From Purshia tridentata (lineage: Eukaryota > Streptophyta > Magnoliopsida > Rosales > Rosaceae), in assembly GCA_003254885.1 (NCBI GenBank), contig QANT01004663.1:1-30300 (forward strand): a stretch of DNA of 30,300 nucleotides, given 5' to 3'. Numbering within the stretch: the first letter of the stretch is position 1; every line of letters begins with the position of its first letter. Below the pieces are notes generated by a model, which was not told the origin of the DNA, searched no databases, and worked only from the letters and a program-made list of their open reading frames with translations. Shown here piece by piece: positions 10,690 to 20,449 of this stretch. Made by a program: the position numbers and the translations under genes.

Positions 10690-11125
10690 ATAGACCTCGT
10701 CTAGTCTGTAGTTTGCCGAGAGAGGGTTATTTAGAAACGCCTCAAATCGGACAAGGGCATTTAGAGACATTGTCTAGTCTATAACTTACCGAGCGAGGGT
10801 CATTAGAAACAGCATTGGCTCAGACAAGGGCATTTAGAGACCTTGTTTGGTCTGTAACTTGCCGAGCGAGGGTCATTAGAAACCACGTTGGCTCAAACAA
10901 GGGCGTTTAGAGACCTCGTCTGGTCTGTAACTTGCCGAACGAGGGTCATTAAAACCACGTTGGCTCGGACAAGGGCGTTTAGAGACCTTGTCTGGTTTGT
11001 AACTTGCTGAGCGAGGGTCATTAGAAACCACGTTGGCTCGGACAAGGGCATTTAGAGACCTTGTCTGGTCTGTAACTTGCCGAGCAAGGGTCATTAGAAA
11101 CCGCGTTGGCTCGGACAAGGGTGTT
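10690..11125. repeat. 73-bp tandem repeat array (about six copies)
   Basis: Landmarks ACAAGGG at 10751, 10824, 10897, 10969, 11042 and 11115 give spacings of 73, 73, 72, 73 and 73. Each unit carries AGAGACCTTGTCTGGTCTGTAACTTGCCGAGCGAGGGTCATTAGAAACC-like text; the first unit is the most diverged. The array lies between the integrase end and the antisense ORF. Tat-type elements are known to carry tandem repeats downstream of their coding region, sometimes the seed of satellite DNA. Open frames across it are only by-products of the periodicity. Confidence 0.92.
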
Positions 11126-11286
11126 TGAAGTTTTTTGGGACAAACATTTCCAGTATAAACAAGGGATATATTCAAACTTGTATACAACTACCAATTTACA
11201 ATGTGGTTGGGACTAAGGTAGTTTATATGTTACCGATTCGAGCCCCCAATGTTTGTCTAAAAAACTTGCACGAAGTGAGGAAGGGG

Positions 11287-12529
11287 TTACTGGTAGTAAG
11301 CCTTTAAGTGTTCGGCATGCCAGTGGAATTTTTCAGGCTTTCCACCGAGGCTGGCAAGGCCATAGGTTCCGGGTTAGACCACCTTGGTTACTCGGAAAGG
11401 TCCGTCCCAATCCGGGTCGAAGGCGTTTCTTTTTACTTCTAATGGGTTCTTCCGCATGACCAAGTCCCCGGCGCGGAATCGCCTTGGCCTGACTCTTTTG
11501 TTGTAGTACTTGTTGACTTGTTTCTGTTAATTTACTTTGTAGAGGCTAGCCTTGGCGCGCCTCTCTTCGATCAGATCTAAGTTAAAAAGAAGTCTTTCGT
11601 CATTGAGGTGCTGATTGTAAAAATCAGAACGTAGTGGAGGTGTTCCCATTTCTACGGGGGCGACTACTTCATTACCGAAGGCAAGCACAAAAGGCGTTTC
11701 TTTGGTGGAAGTTCGGTGGGTAGTTCGGTATAACCAAAGCACCTCTGGAAAGAGCGTAGGCCAGTTGCCTTTAGCTGCACCGAGCTTGGATTTAAGGGTC
11801 TTCTTGATTATCTTATTAATGGCTTCAACCTGACCATTTGCTTGGGGATGATATACCGAAGCGAAGCGAAGGTTGATTTTGTAAGTCACGCAGAAGCCCT
11901 TGAATTCCTTACAGTTGAATTGTTTCCCATTGTCTGTGATGATTGTATAGGGACCCCAAATCTACATATAATGTTCCTCCTCACAAAATTAGTGATCTTT
12001 TCCGCTCTGGTACTTCTTAGAGGCTCCGCTTCTGCCCATTTGGTGAAATAGTCCACTGTTACTATTGCCATTTGGACTTGACCGGGGGCCATAGGGAGTG
12101 GACCAATTAGGTCAATCCCCCATTGTGCGAAGGGCCAGGGGCTTGGAATGGGGATGAGCTGCTCAGGAGGCATATTGGATGCTGGGGCGAACTACTGACA
12201 TTTGACGCAGGCGCGAGCCAATGACAACGCATCTTGGTGCAGTGTTGGCCAAAAATAGCACTGCCTGAACGTCTTGTATGCCAAGGTTCTTCCTCCTGCA
12301 TGGTTGCCACACGTTCCCATATAGATTTCTTCAAGGATTATTCTCCCCCACTCGGGCATTACGCACAGTATGAATGGTAAAGTGAAGCTTCACCTATAGA
12401 GTTTCCCTTCAATAATAGTGAACCGAGCCGACCGTCGCCTAATCTTTTGGCCCTCTATCCTGTTTGTTGGGAGCGTCCCCGTCATTAGATAGGCAGTGAT
12501 GGGGGTCATCCAGCTTGGATCTGCGTGGG
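11287..12529 (-). pseudogene. pol: Integrase of pol, including its C-terminal end (broken)
   Basis: Contains MPPEQLIPIPSPWPF, WGIDLIGPLPMAP (first catalytic Asp), VDYFTKWAEAEPL, CRFGVP, then a one-base frameshift at about 11950. After it the frame reads IITDNGKQF (second Asp), FASVYHPQANGQVEAINKI (catalytic Glu), WLYRTTHRTST, a TAA at 11527, and a C-terminal part with RRFRAGDLVMRK, DWDGPFRV and HAEHLKAYYQ ending at TAA 11287-11289. A further in-frame stop follows RVTKVV. No chromodomain is seen, as expected for Tat. The integrase inserts the cDNA and produced the TATAT duplication. The part 11931-12529 is repeated at 12531-13131. Confidence 0.9.
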
Positions 12530-12530
12530 N
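12530..12530. other. Assembly join (single N) between near-identical 600-bp copies
   Basis: The N lies exactly at the border of the duplicated integrase segments: bases before it (..GATCTGCGTGGG) match the end of the other copy at 13131, and bases after it (ATTGTCTGTGATG) match 11931. This is the pattern of two contig ends that overlap but were scaffolded instead of merged. Confidence 0.75.
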
Positions 12531-13131
12531 ATTGTCTGTGATGATTGTATAGGGACCCCAAATCTGCACATAATGTTCCTCCTCACAAAACTAGTGATCT
12601 TTTCCGCTCTGGTACTTCTTAGAGGCTCTGCTTCTGCCCATTTGGTGAAATAGTCCACTGTTACTATTGCCATTTGGACTTGACTGGGGGCCATAGGGAG
12701 CGGACCGATCAGGTCAATCCCCCATTCTGCGAAGGGCCAGGGGCTTGGAATGGGGATGAGCTGCTCAGGAGGCATATTGGATGCTGGGGCGAACTATTGA
12801 CATTTGACACAGGCGCGAGCCAATGACAACGCATCTTGGTGCAGTGTTGACCAGAAATAGCCTTGCCTGAACGTCTTGTATGCCAAGGTTCTTCCTCCTG
12901 CATGGTTGCCACACGTTCTCATATGGATTTCTTCAAGGATTATTCTCCCCCGCTCGGGCATTACGCACAGTAGGAATGGTAAAGTGAAGCTTCACCTATA
13001 GAGTTTCCCTTCAATGATAGTGAACCGAGCCGACCGTTGCCTAATCTTTTGGCCCTCTATCCTGTCTGTTGGGAGCGTCCCCGTCATTAGATAGGCAGTG
13101 ATGGGGGTCATCCAGCTTGGATCTGCGTGGG
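12531..13131 (-). pseudogene. pol: Duplicate of the N-terminal integrase region (zinc-binding half and first Asp)
   Basis: About 600 bp, roughly 97% identical by eye to 11931-12529 and separated from it by one N. It reads in frame from the second RNase H: KLYR*SFTLPFLLCV, EEIHMRTCGNHAGGRTL, ARACVKCQ (H-H-C-C motif), then MPPEQLIPIP, WGIDLIGPL and CRFGVP. It shares the one-base frameshift after CRFGVP. It stops at the N exactly where the other copy continues into IITDNG. The frame continuity suggests this is the native copy and that 11931-12529 is an overlapping contig end. Confidence 0.8.
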
Positions 13132-13144
13132 TGAGAAGATTGAT

Positions 13145-13582
13145 CTACTCATGCTCAGTTATGGCCGGCTCATTCAAGATTTCTACAAGAATCTTCTTCG
13201 AGCCTCCGACGTCAGTGGTTGAAGCGAGCCGAGCCAAGGCATCAGCTCTCATGTTTTCGAACCTCGGGATCCTGTTGATGGAGTAGTTCTCGAACCCATG
13301 GAGCAGATCCTTGACTTTCTTCAGGTAGGCTGTCATACTCGAATCTCTGGCCTCGTATTCCCCCAGGATCTGATTTACGACTAACTGTGAGTCACCAAAG
13401 ACGTCTAAATGGTTGGCCCCCACTTCTTTTGCAAGTCGGAGCCCGGCTATAAGTGCTTCGTACTCAGCTTCGTTGTTTAAGGTGGAGAAGTTGAACTGCA
13501 AGGCATATTCCAAATCAACTCTTTCGGGGGAAATGAGCACAAGTCCAACTTCGCACCCAGCAGCGTTGGCCGACCCGTCCAC
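13145..13582 (-). pseudogene. pol: Second RNase H domain (aRNH) of a Tat element
   Basis: A separate RNase HI fold in the same frame: DGSANAAGCEVGLVL (first Asp), NNEAEYEALIAGL (Glu), DVFGDSQLVVNQI (second Asp), RADALARLAS (last Asp). All four acidic positions of the DEDD site are present. A second RNase H after the Ty3-type one is a documented feature of the Tat lineage and is the strongest lineage marker here. It would help remove RNA from RNA-DNA hybrids during reverse transcription. A TAG ends it at 13145. Confidence 0.88.
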
Positions 13583-13750
13583 ATAAAGGGCCCAGGCTAA
13601 GGGGCTATATTTATCATTGGGCGGACATTGGCTCTTCAGCTTGGATTGGTCTGGATTGCCCGGTTCAGACGTAGTGAATTCACAAATGAAGTTTGAGATT
13701 GCTTGGGCCCGGATTGATGTTCTGGGCTCATATGATATGTCGAACTCCCC

Positions 13751-14228
13751 TTAATCAATAGCCCATTTTATGAGTCTTCCGGAGGTCTTGGGTTTGGAAA
13801 GCACCTGTCTCAAGGGCTGATCTGTTCGTACAATGATGGAATGGGCCTGGAAGTATGGCCGAAGCTTCCGAGCTGAAGAGATCAACGCTAGTGCGAATTT
13901 CTCGGGCCTTGGGTACCTTGTCTCAGCGTCCAGCAACGCTTTGCTTGTGTAAAACACAGGATGCTGTTGTCCGCCATCCTCTCGGATCAGGACCGAACTC
14001 AGAGCTGCATCAGAAACGGACAAGTAGATGAACAGCTTTTCCCCGACCTCTGGTTTTGATAGGATGGGTGGCTGTCCCATATGATCTTTCAAGTCCTAGA
14101 AGGCCCGTTCGCACTCGGGGGTCCACATGATTGTCTTGCCTGCACCCTTTAAGGCTTTGGAAAAGGGCAAGCATCTATCCGTAGATTGGGATTTGAACCT
14201 ACTAAGCGCAGCCACCCGACCGGTCAAG
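13751..14228 (-). pseudogene. pol: RT thumb/connection and first (Ty3-type) RNase H
   Basis: In frame with RT past the TAG at 14231: SLTGRVAALSRF, a TAG at 14096-14098 (AF*DLKDHM, Gln expected), then LSKPEVGEKLFIYLSVSDAA, HPVFYTSKALLDAETRYP, KLRPYFQAHSIIVRTDQPL and GRLIKWAID. This is the native RNase H-like domain of Ty3/gypsy pol, with typical text around each of the usual acidic positions. In the first one the usual D-A-S core is present as SDAALSSVL. A TAA closes the stretch at 13751. Confidence 0.88.
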
Positions 14229-14230
14229 CT

Positions 14231-15043
14231 CTAGATTTCTTTTTTGGTCTTAGGGGATCTCATGCTGATGAGGGCCTGGATTTTTTCTTGGTTCGCCTCA
14301 ATTCCCCTATGGCTAACCACATATCCCAAAAATTTCCCAAATTCAACCCTGAAGACGCAGTTTGTAGAGTTCAACTTCATCTGGTATTCTTTCAAGACGC
14401 CAAACATTTCGGATAGGTCTTTGACATGGTCATCTACCCTGATGCTCTTAACTAGCATGTTGTCGACATAAACTTCGACAGTTCGTCCAATGGACGCCCT
14501 GAACATATGGTTCACCAAACGCTGATATGTGGCCCCTGCATTCTTCAATCCGAACAACATTACTTTGTAACAGTAAATCCCCCTATCGGTAATAAACGAA
14601 GTATGCTCCTGGTCACTTTTGTGCATCAGGATTTGATTGTATCCTGAGTATGCATCCATGAAGCTGAAGAGTTCGTGACCAGCAGTCACATCTACCAGCT
14701 GATCAATTCTGGGAAAGGGGAAACTATCCTTTGGGCAGGCTTTGTTCAAGTCAGTGAAGTCAACGCACATCCTCCACTTGCCGTTGTTTTTCTTCACCAT
14801 GGCCACATTGGCTAGCTAGTCCGGGTAATGGACCTCCCTGATGAAGCCATTTTTTTGCAGTTTCGATACCTCTTCAGCCATGGCCGTATATCGGGTAGCG
14901 TCATATGCTCTTCTTTTTTGCCTGATTGGTCTGAAACTGGGATCAACATTCAGTCTGTGAGTGATGACCTCTGAGGATATTCTCGGCAAGTCATCGTACG
15001 ACCACGCAAAAACCTCAATATTTGACCTCAAGAAAGCAAGCAA
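14231..15043 (-). pseudogene. pol: Reverse transcriptase of pol (catalytic YVDN)
   Basis: Family RT text in order: FLRSNIEVFAWS, GFIREVHYPD, KWRMCVDFTDLNKACPKDSF, FSFMDAYSGYNQI, FGLKNAGATYQRLVNHMF, then EVYVDNMLVKS and FGKFLGYVVSHRGIE. The RT copies element RNA into DNA. Two faults matter. A TAG at 14816-14818 replaces the expected Trp in YPD*LANV. The catalytic box reads YVDN (AAC) rather than YVDD (GAC), losing a metal-binding aspartate. The frame ends at a TAG (14231) where Gln is expected (KEI*SLTGR). Confidence 0.93.
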
Positions 15044-15052
15044 ATTCGCTCT

Positions 15053-15766
15053 CTAAGCCGATCCCAGTTTAGTCCCGATTTTAACGAGCTGATCTGGTTT
15101 GTCATTAGAAATCTGTACCTCCTCCCAATTTTCAGCTGTGAAAAGTTTGGAGGGGTTCGGCTCGCTCGTCATGGCGATCACATTTTCGTTACGTGACCGG
15201 ATCGGTTCTGAGATTATGTTCATCTGTTCGGCCTCGCCGGTATTTTCCTTCTGTTTGATAGAGGCCGCATAGCATGTCCGAGCTGAACACTGGTCACCCT
15301 TTATCGTTATGCAGATGTCTCCTACCGGGCATTTGAGTAGGAGGTCGGCGTAATGGACTAAGCAATTCAGGTCGACCAGCGCGGGTCACCCTAAGATGAT
15401 ATTGTAGGTGGATGGTCTGTCCACCACGACAAAGCATGCCATGCAGGAATTTTTTAGGGGGTTCTGGCCCAGGGAGAAAGTGAGGTTGATGTGACTTCTC
15501 GGTTGGACTACCTCTCCGCCGAAGCCGATCAGGGCTGGTGTGTCAGTCTCGAGCTGTTCATCTTTAAGGCCTATTTTTTGGAAGGCTGAATAGTAAAGTA
15601 CGTTTACGGCACTCCCCCCATCGACAAATGTGCGAGCCACTGTTACTCCCTCAACTTCCATCACAATTACCAATGGATCATAGTGGGGGTGGACCAAACC
15701 TTGTCTATCTTTGGGCTTGAAGGTTACGGGGTTCCAGTCCCGATGCTGTCTTTTTGACTCCACCAC
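15053..15766 (-). pseudogene. pol: Protease region of pol, with linker to RT
   Basis: Aspartic-protease motif TFVDGGSAVNVLYYSAF, with the D-G-G-S form of the active site that I associate with Tat-type elements, and a distal PSTYNIILG. It cleaves Gag-Pol into mature proteins. At 15386-15388 a TGA stands where the family has Arg (ILG*PALVD), consistent with CGA to TGA. Beyond it the same frame runs on through a Lys/Glu-rich linker to a TAG at 15053-15055 and then into RT. It is in frame with gag. Confidence 0.85.
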
Positions 15767-16045
15767 CTCTTTTGTGACAACAGAGAAAGAACCATTGGCG
15801 TGGCTGACCCGGCGGACATACTTCTTTTAGGCACGATTAGAATGACCAGCCGGAAAGGGTCCGCCGCCGATGGAAGAGACATTGGCATTCTTCACTTCGT
15901 CGCTTATCGCCAATTTCACGGGGTCGAGTTGATGACCTCTTCCAGTTTTAGCCAGGAATTGAGGAATCTTACCAGCTCAGGCAAGAGTCTTCACTGCGTC
16001 CCTGAGGGCATAACAGTCTCTTGTTTTATGGCTATAAGCCTCGTG

Positions 16046-17784
16046 CTATTTACAAAAAACCTCCTCCTTGCGAAACTTTGGAGGGACTCCCTTCATCTTT
16101 CTTGGGGTAGGGAGTTCGGCTCTGATTTTTTCGTGGATGACCTCTAGATTGGTATTCAAAGGGGTGTATTCTGTAAACATCACTTCCCAAGGAGCTCTTT
16201 CGCTGCCTAAGCCTGAAGCCTTGTGTTTCTTTGGAGATGGCCTATTCTCTTCAGTTCGACCCTCTCTTTGCTTTCTATTTGAGTCGGTCCCGAGGGAATC
16301 CACCTAATTTTCCCATTCTTCAGCTTTTGCCCACTTAGTGGCTTCGACAGAGAGGTCGTCATACGAGGCCAGGGGGTTTCTTATCAAGTGAGAGCGAAGG
16401 TCACCAGCGCGTAGTCCTCACATCAGGCAATTGCGCGCGATTCTGTTGTCACAATCCTCACATTTAGTATACTCTATATTGAATCTGATGAGGAATTTTT
16501 TCAAGGATTCCCCCTCCCGTTGTTTGACGAGGGATAAATCGTCGAGGTTGTAAATGTGGTCCGACACCACTCTGTATCTGGCCAAGAACGTCCTTCGCAG
16601 GTCGGCAAAAGTGTCGATGGAGTTCGGTCGGAGAGACTGGAACCAAGCCTGAGCTGGTCCCCTCAGTGTGGAAGGGTAAATTTGACACCTTGTTGCCTCG
16701 GAAGCGCCTCGGGCCTCCATGGCGTACCTGAAATTGTCCAAATGATCTTCAGGGTCTTTGGACTCGTCGTACTGATCAATTTTGGGAGGCTTTGTATCAC
16801 GGGACACCTCTGCATCCATGAGGCGTTGGGTATAAGGGAAAGGCAGTTCCTCATCAGAGTTGGCCTTGCTTGTTTGCCCTTTTCCTCGTTCAACTTGCCC
16901 AATCCTATCATGGACTGTTCAAATTTGGTTGTTGACCAGGTCCCGAACAAGGGCAATCATGTCTTGCGGAATTGGCGCAGGCACCGTTTTGGTTGAATTT
17001 TCTGCCTATGCACCCAGCCTTTGAGAAGCTGGCACGTGGGCTCCCAATCTTTGCAAAGTAGGAGGGCACTCGGTGCGGCGAGGCGAAGGGGTAACTGCAG
17101 CCTCTCGTGGACTGATCTTTGGCTCAGCGTCGGACTTCTAGAGGAAGATTCTTCAGTATAATCCCTTCAGCCCGTCCTGGGAGAGTTTTGCCTAGCGTTA
17201 TTATGGCCGGCAAGTTGAGATGTGTCTCACACTGTTTCAGCTACCGACCCTTGATACCCACTAGGTTTGGGCGTGCTTCTGGCCCAACGCTCTCTTCTTG
17301 CTTAGGCCTCCCTCTTTTGTGAAAGGATGAGACGAGTGTCTAGAAAATCCATCTGTTCTTCCAAGGGCATGGCATGAAATCCTGGGAACACTGCCTCCTT
17401 CCTCCCGAAAGGCCGGATGGGTAGCGATGTCAACAAGGGTGATTCGGCTGCGTCGACGTTCAGGATCGCGTTCTGGTCTTGGTTGGTCAGTTTCTGGGTG
17501 TAACCCAGAATGACCAGCTAGTTCCAGTTGTGATCTGTGTCGACGTAGCTCGTCCTCTTGCTCCACCTGCGCTCCACCTGCTTCTGCATCAGCTTGGCGT
17601 TCTTCCTTAATAGCTCGTTTTTAGCCATTAAGTGGCGCTGAGTCTCTCTTAGCAGCTTATTGGCTGCTTTGACTGCTTTAGAGGTTTTTGCTTTCTTCCC
17701 CTCATTAGGGGTTCTTGGCTCCATAGGCGGAGTTTCTTGTGAAGCTCTTGACTGAGAAGAGGTGTGATGGCTTTCTTGACTCAT
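16046..17784 (-). pseudogene. gag: gag of the Tat element
   Basis: Likely start is the ATG at 17784 (MSQESHHTS), followed by a Lys-rich helical stretch. A Retrotrans_gag core lies at 16819-16418 (DPEDHLDNFRYAM, GPAQAWFQSLRPNSIDTF, REGESLKKFLIRFN). A zinc-knuckle-like motif near 16040 has C, H, H and C in CK*HEAYSHKTRDC. Gag forms the particle that packages the element's RNA. From about 16970 down, gag is in the same frame as protease, RT and both RNase H domains. The N-terminal part (17784-17571) is in another frame because of an 11-bp tandem duplication at 17560-17581, and more shifts lie between 17260 and 17150. In-frame stops are at 16418-16420, between 16303 and 16312, and in the knuckle at 16046-16048. 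Confidence 0.85.
17560..17581. repeat. 11-bp perfect tandem duplication causing a gag frameshift
   Basis: GCTCCACCTGC occurs twice back to back (17560-17570, 17571-17581). On the coding strand, removing one copy would connect the helical N-terminal frame with the following EQEDELRRHRSQLELAGH frame, so the duplication accounts for the frame change. Confidence 0.8.
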
Positions 17785-17865
17785 ATTTGTGGAAGAAGGA
17801 TGGAAAAAAAGGGTAAATGAAGGTAGGAGGAGGTGGTTTCCACGATGACTAACAAACTAATGCTA

Positions 17866-17885
17866 CTTCCCACAGACGGCACCAA
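17866..17885 (-). promoter_or_regulatory. Primer binding site (tRNA not assigned)
   Basis: On the minus strand the sequence two bases after the 5' LTR reads TTGGTGCCGTCTGTGGGAAG. TGGTGCC pairs with the universal 3' CCA of a tRNA, and position and form fit the minus-strand priming site. It is not the initiator-Met type (TGGTATCAGAGC). I did not assign the tRNA. Confidence 0.65.
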
Positions 17886-17887
17886 TC

Positions 17888-18664
17888 TGTTGATGCCAAA
17901 AAACTAAAGGCCTCTGGATCAACGTAGATGGATCTTTTGAAGACCCTGTTTTTGCTCCTTCAAACCCTAGACTTTGTAATTCCTGTAGAAACAGAAAACA
18001 AGGATGAGAACTTACACCAGTGAGGTGTTGGCTAAGGACCCTCCGATGCCAAAGTTAGAAAACAGTATGAATCAGAAGATTAATCCCAAGAGCTAGGCTT
18101 GAGATCAATTCAATTGATGTTCTCTGTATATTTTTATCTATGATTTTTTCGACCCCTTGAGGAGAGGGGGTCGTATTTATAGGCAAAAGCCCCAGATACC
18201 TGCATGGAAATGGGTGGTTGTTGTTAGGCCACGTTGATGCATCTACAGCATTCATCTCACCCACTAGGCCACTTGGTCATTAAATGCAAGCATGGCAAGT
18301 GGGTGAAGGGGCGAAGTAACTGTCAAGTCATGCCTCTCTTGCGTCAGATAGAAGGAAGACTTTGTGCATCCAACACTTGAGTGCATATCCCTTGGGGAAT
18401 GTGCATTCAGGATTGACGCCGGCATAAATGGATGAAGCCGAGCCGATTTGTATCTTTACCTGAGCTGATCCATGAGACTAACCTCGAAGATCGTGTGGAT
18501 CCCGCGGGTTCGATGCTGAGTCTACGCCGGTCTCAGAGTTCAGCTCGGCACAATGACATGGCAGATAGTCAATTCTGCTTGGTTTTACGGTCAACATTAA
18601 GGATATGGGACAGATGTCAACTATCCACTCGTGGGTGACGTGGATACAAATCCGAGCACCAACA
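17888..18664 (-). repeat. 5' LTR of the Tat element (right copy)
   Basis: 777 bp, the promoter-side LTR for gag-pol. On the minus strand it starts TGTTGGTGCTCGG and ends GGCATCAACA. It contains TATAAATA (18181-18174) about 290 bp before its inner edge. It differs from the left copy by a 4-bp insertion near 18468 and scattered, mostly transition-type, changes. Confidence 0.93.
18174..18181 (-). promoter_or_regulatory. TATA box in the 5' LTR
   Basis: Reads CTATAAATACGACC on the minus strand and is conserved in the other LTR at 7041-7048. Its place inside the LTR, upstream of the gag-pol frame, fits the U3 core promoter. The transcription start itself is not visible. Confidence 0.6.
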
Positions 18665-18669
18665 TATAT
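18665..18669. other. Target-site duplication TATAT (right)
   Basis: Partner of 6740-6744, directly after the terminal CA of the right LTR. The host text resumes with CCAAGGCAAGTG. Confidence 0.9.
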
Positions 18670-20440
18670 CCAAGGCAAGTGTCTTTGATGCCTAATTTGT
18701 TTTGGTTTATGAGAGTTAAAGAATATTATATGAAAGCTCGTTTGAGCTGTTTTCTATAAGTATTAATAATGACCATTGGTTTGGCATTTGACTTGTTTCT
18801 TTTCAAATCATATGATGAATTGTATATTACATGTTATTTGAATGGTAAATTATATATATTAATGAAATGGTTACATAACTGAATGGTACATGAAATGGAT
18901 GTATTGGCATGATAAATTGCTGATGATGCTCTTTTTAGCTGTTTTCTATATATGATGATATTGGCCATTGTTTTGAGCCTTTGACTAATTGCATTGAAAA
19001 CCGTAGCTGGGTTGAATCATATAATTGTTATTTGAATTCCTCGTTTCGAGGGTGTTAACTGTTGAGATTTCTTAATTTGCTTAATGAAAAGTGAATAATT
19101 GATTTTAATAAAGCTTGCAAGATAAAGATGATTGGTTTGAGGACTCAATACTTCTTGGACTCTGAAATTGGGTTGCGTGATGTATTTGTTTTAGGTGAAT
19201 ATGAGATTTTAACACACTTGCAACGTGCATTGAGGTCTTAGGTTAAGGCAAATGCCTCTGGTGCACACCTGGTTTTGGGGTGCTAGAAGTAAAGAATGGG
19301 ATAAGGCACTTAATAACCCATTTAATAAAATGGGTATTTGGTGTATTGTTATTTAATAATAATGAGCTCGAGCACACTCTAGAGACTTCACGGAAGTTTT
19401 TGTTTGCTTAATGTGTGACCCTATGGTATCTTATAATTGGATATCATAATTTGATTAAATAGCTACTCGGTAAAGATGATAATAAATGTTTGTTTGATAA
19501 CTATTTGTTATAATTGTGTTCTTGATAGATTGTTAGGCTGAGACAGAGATTGATGGGTTGGTTGGGTCGATGTACAGTTGTTTTTGGCCAATAAATGGTT
19601 TGATTTATTAGGTATGTCACCTTAGACAAAGCTAAGATGAGACATTACACAAGGGTTGATCATAGAGATCTTGTCCATGACTCTACATAGCCTAATTGAA
19701 GCCGAACGTGAGATTTCTGGCAAGCGCTGAGAGAGTGATTGAGCTAGAAAACTCAGGTTAGGCGCTTGTATAGCGACTAAACTAAGGTTCGCATGACGGT
19801 ACGTCTATTATCTAAACACGTAACATTCTCACTCACATAAGAGTACGCCATAACATACATTTCATACTATATGTTCTATTGAGTGGGAATAATGAATAAA
19901 ACCCTCATTCATCACTATGTGAGTCACTAGGATCATTATTTTGATCTTATTTGTACCATTTTGTTACTTAAGCCTATGTCATGCAAAGGATACTTGATGA
20001 CACTACTTTAGCATGTTTTTACTAGGACCTTCACTAATATGGTCTCAAAGGGCATGTCTAGGAAAGTGGTCAAGTCTATTTGAATTGATATGAGCACGCA
20101 AGGAAGATGATTGTGATAATACACCATTTCTTGTGACTCATAGTTGGCCAACGTATACGTACATTCATAATGAGGGGTGAAACATTGCTTCTATAAGGGA
20201 TTAAGAGTGTTTCGTCTAGTGTAGCTCAAATTTTCTAGGGTATATATGAAATGCTTCTAGGTGATGCATTTTTGTTAGTTAGGTGATAACTTAATAATCT
20301 TGTTTTCGTAGCTATACGTTCTTTCTCGTGAGGTCACACGTCCCATCTCCTGTATGAAAGGATTGAGTAATGAAAAGATTGAGAATGCTTGAGGTTACCA
20401 TGCCTTATGTGGGTGAGTAGGAGATGTTAGAGTTATCTAA
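18670..20440. other. Non-coding repetitive DNA right of the retrotransposon
   Basis: No coding potential. An imperfect internal duplication is visible: AGCTGTTTTCTATA near 18747 and again near 18938, each followed by similar text (GACCATTGGTTTGGCATTTGACT versus GGCCATTGTTTTGAGCCTTTGACT). Together with 5114-6739 it is probably one older repeat interrupted by the LTR element. Confidence 0.45.
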
Positions 20441-20449
20441 TATTATCAG

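Larger units (their letters stand above)
6745..18664 (-). mobile_element. Ty3/gypsy LTR retrotransposon, Tat lineage, 11.9 kb, decayed
   Basis: Complete by structure: direct LTRs (6745-7527 and 17888-18664) start TG and end CA and are flanked by the exact 5-bp duplication TATAT (6740-6744, 18665-18669). The coding strand is minus, with gag, protease, RT, RNase H, a second RNase H and integrase in that order, which defines Ty3/gypsy. Four features point to the Tat lineage: two RNase H domains, RT text such as FGLKNAGATYQR, lack of a visible chromodomain, and a long region after integrase with tandem repeats and an antisense ORF. Gag-pol is a single frame apart from stop codons and a few frameshifts. 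The LTRs differ by about 5% by eye, suggesting an insertion a few million years old at most if usual plant rates apply. Confidence 0.93.

Noticed and set aside
10690..11125. Regularly spaced repeats that could suggest a CRISPR array
   Set aside because: Units are contiguous 73-bp monomers without unique spacers, inside a plant retrotransposon.
10876..11187. 103-codon minus-strand ORF with repeated RSASY.PD.VSKRP text
   Set aside because: The protein repeat simply mirrors the 73-bp DNA array, and the period is not a multiple of three; not a coding repeat.
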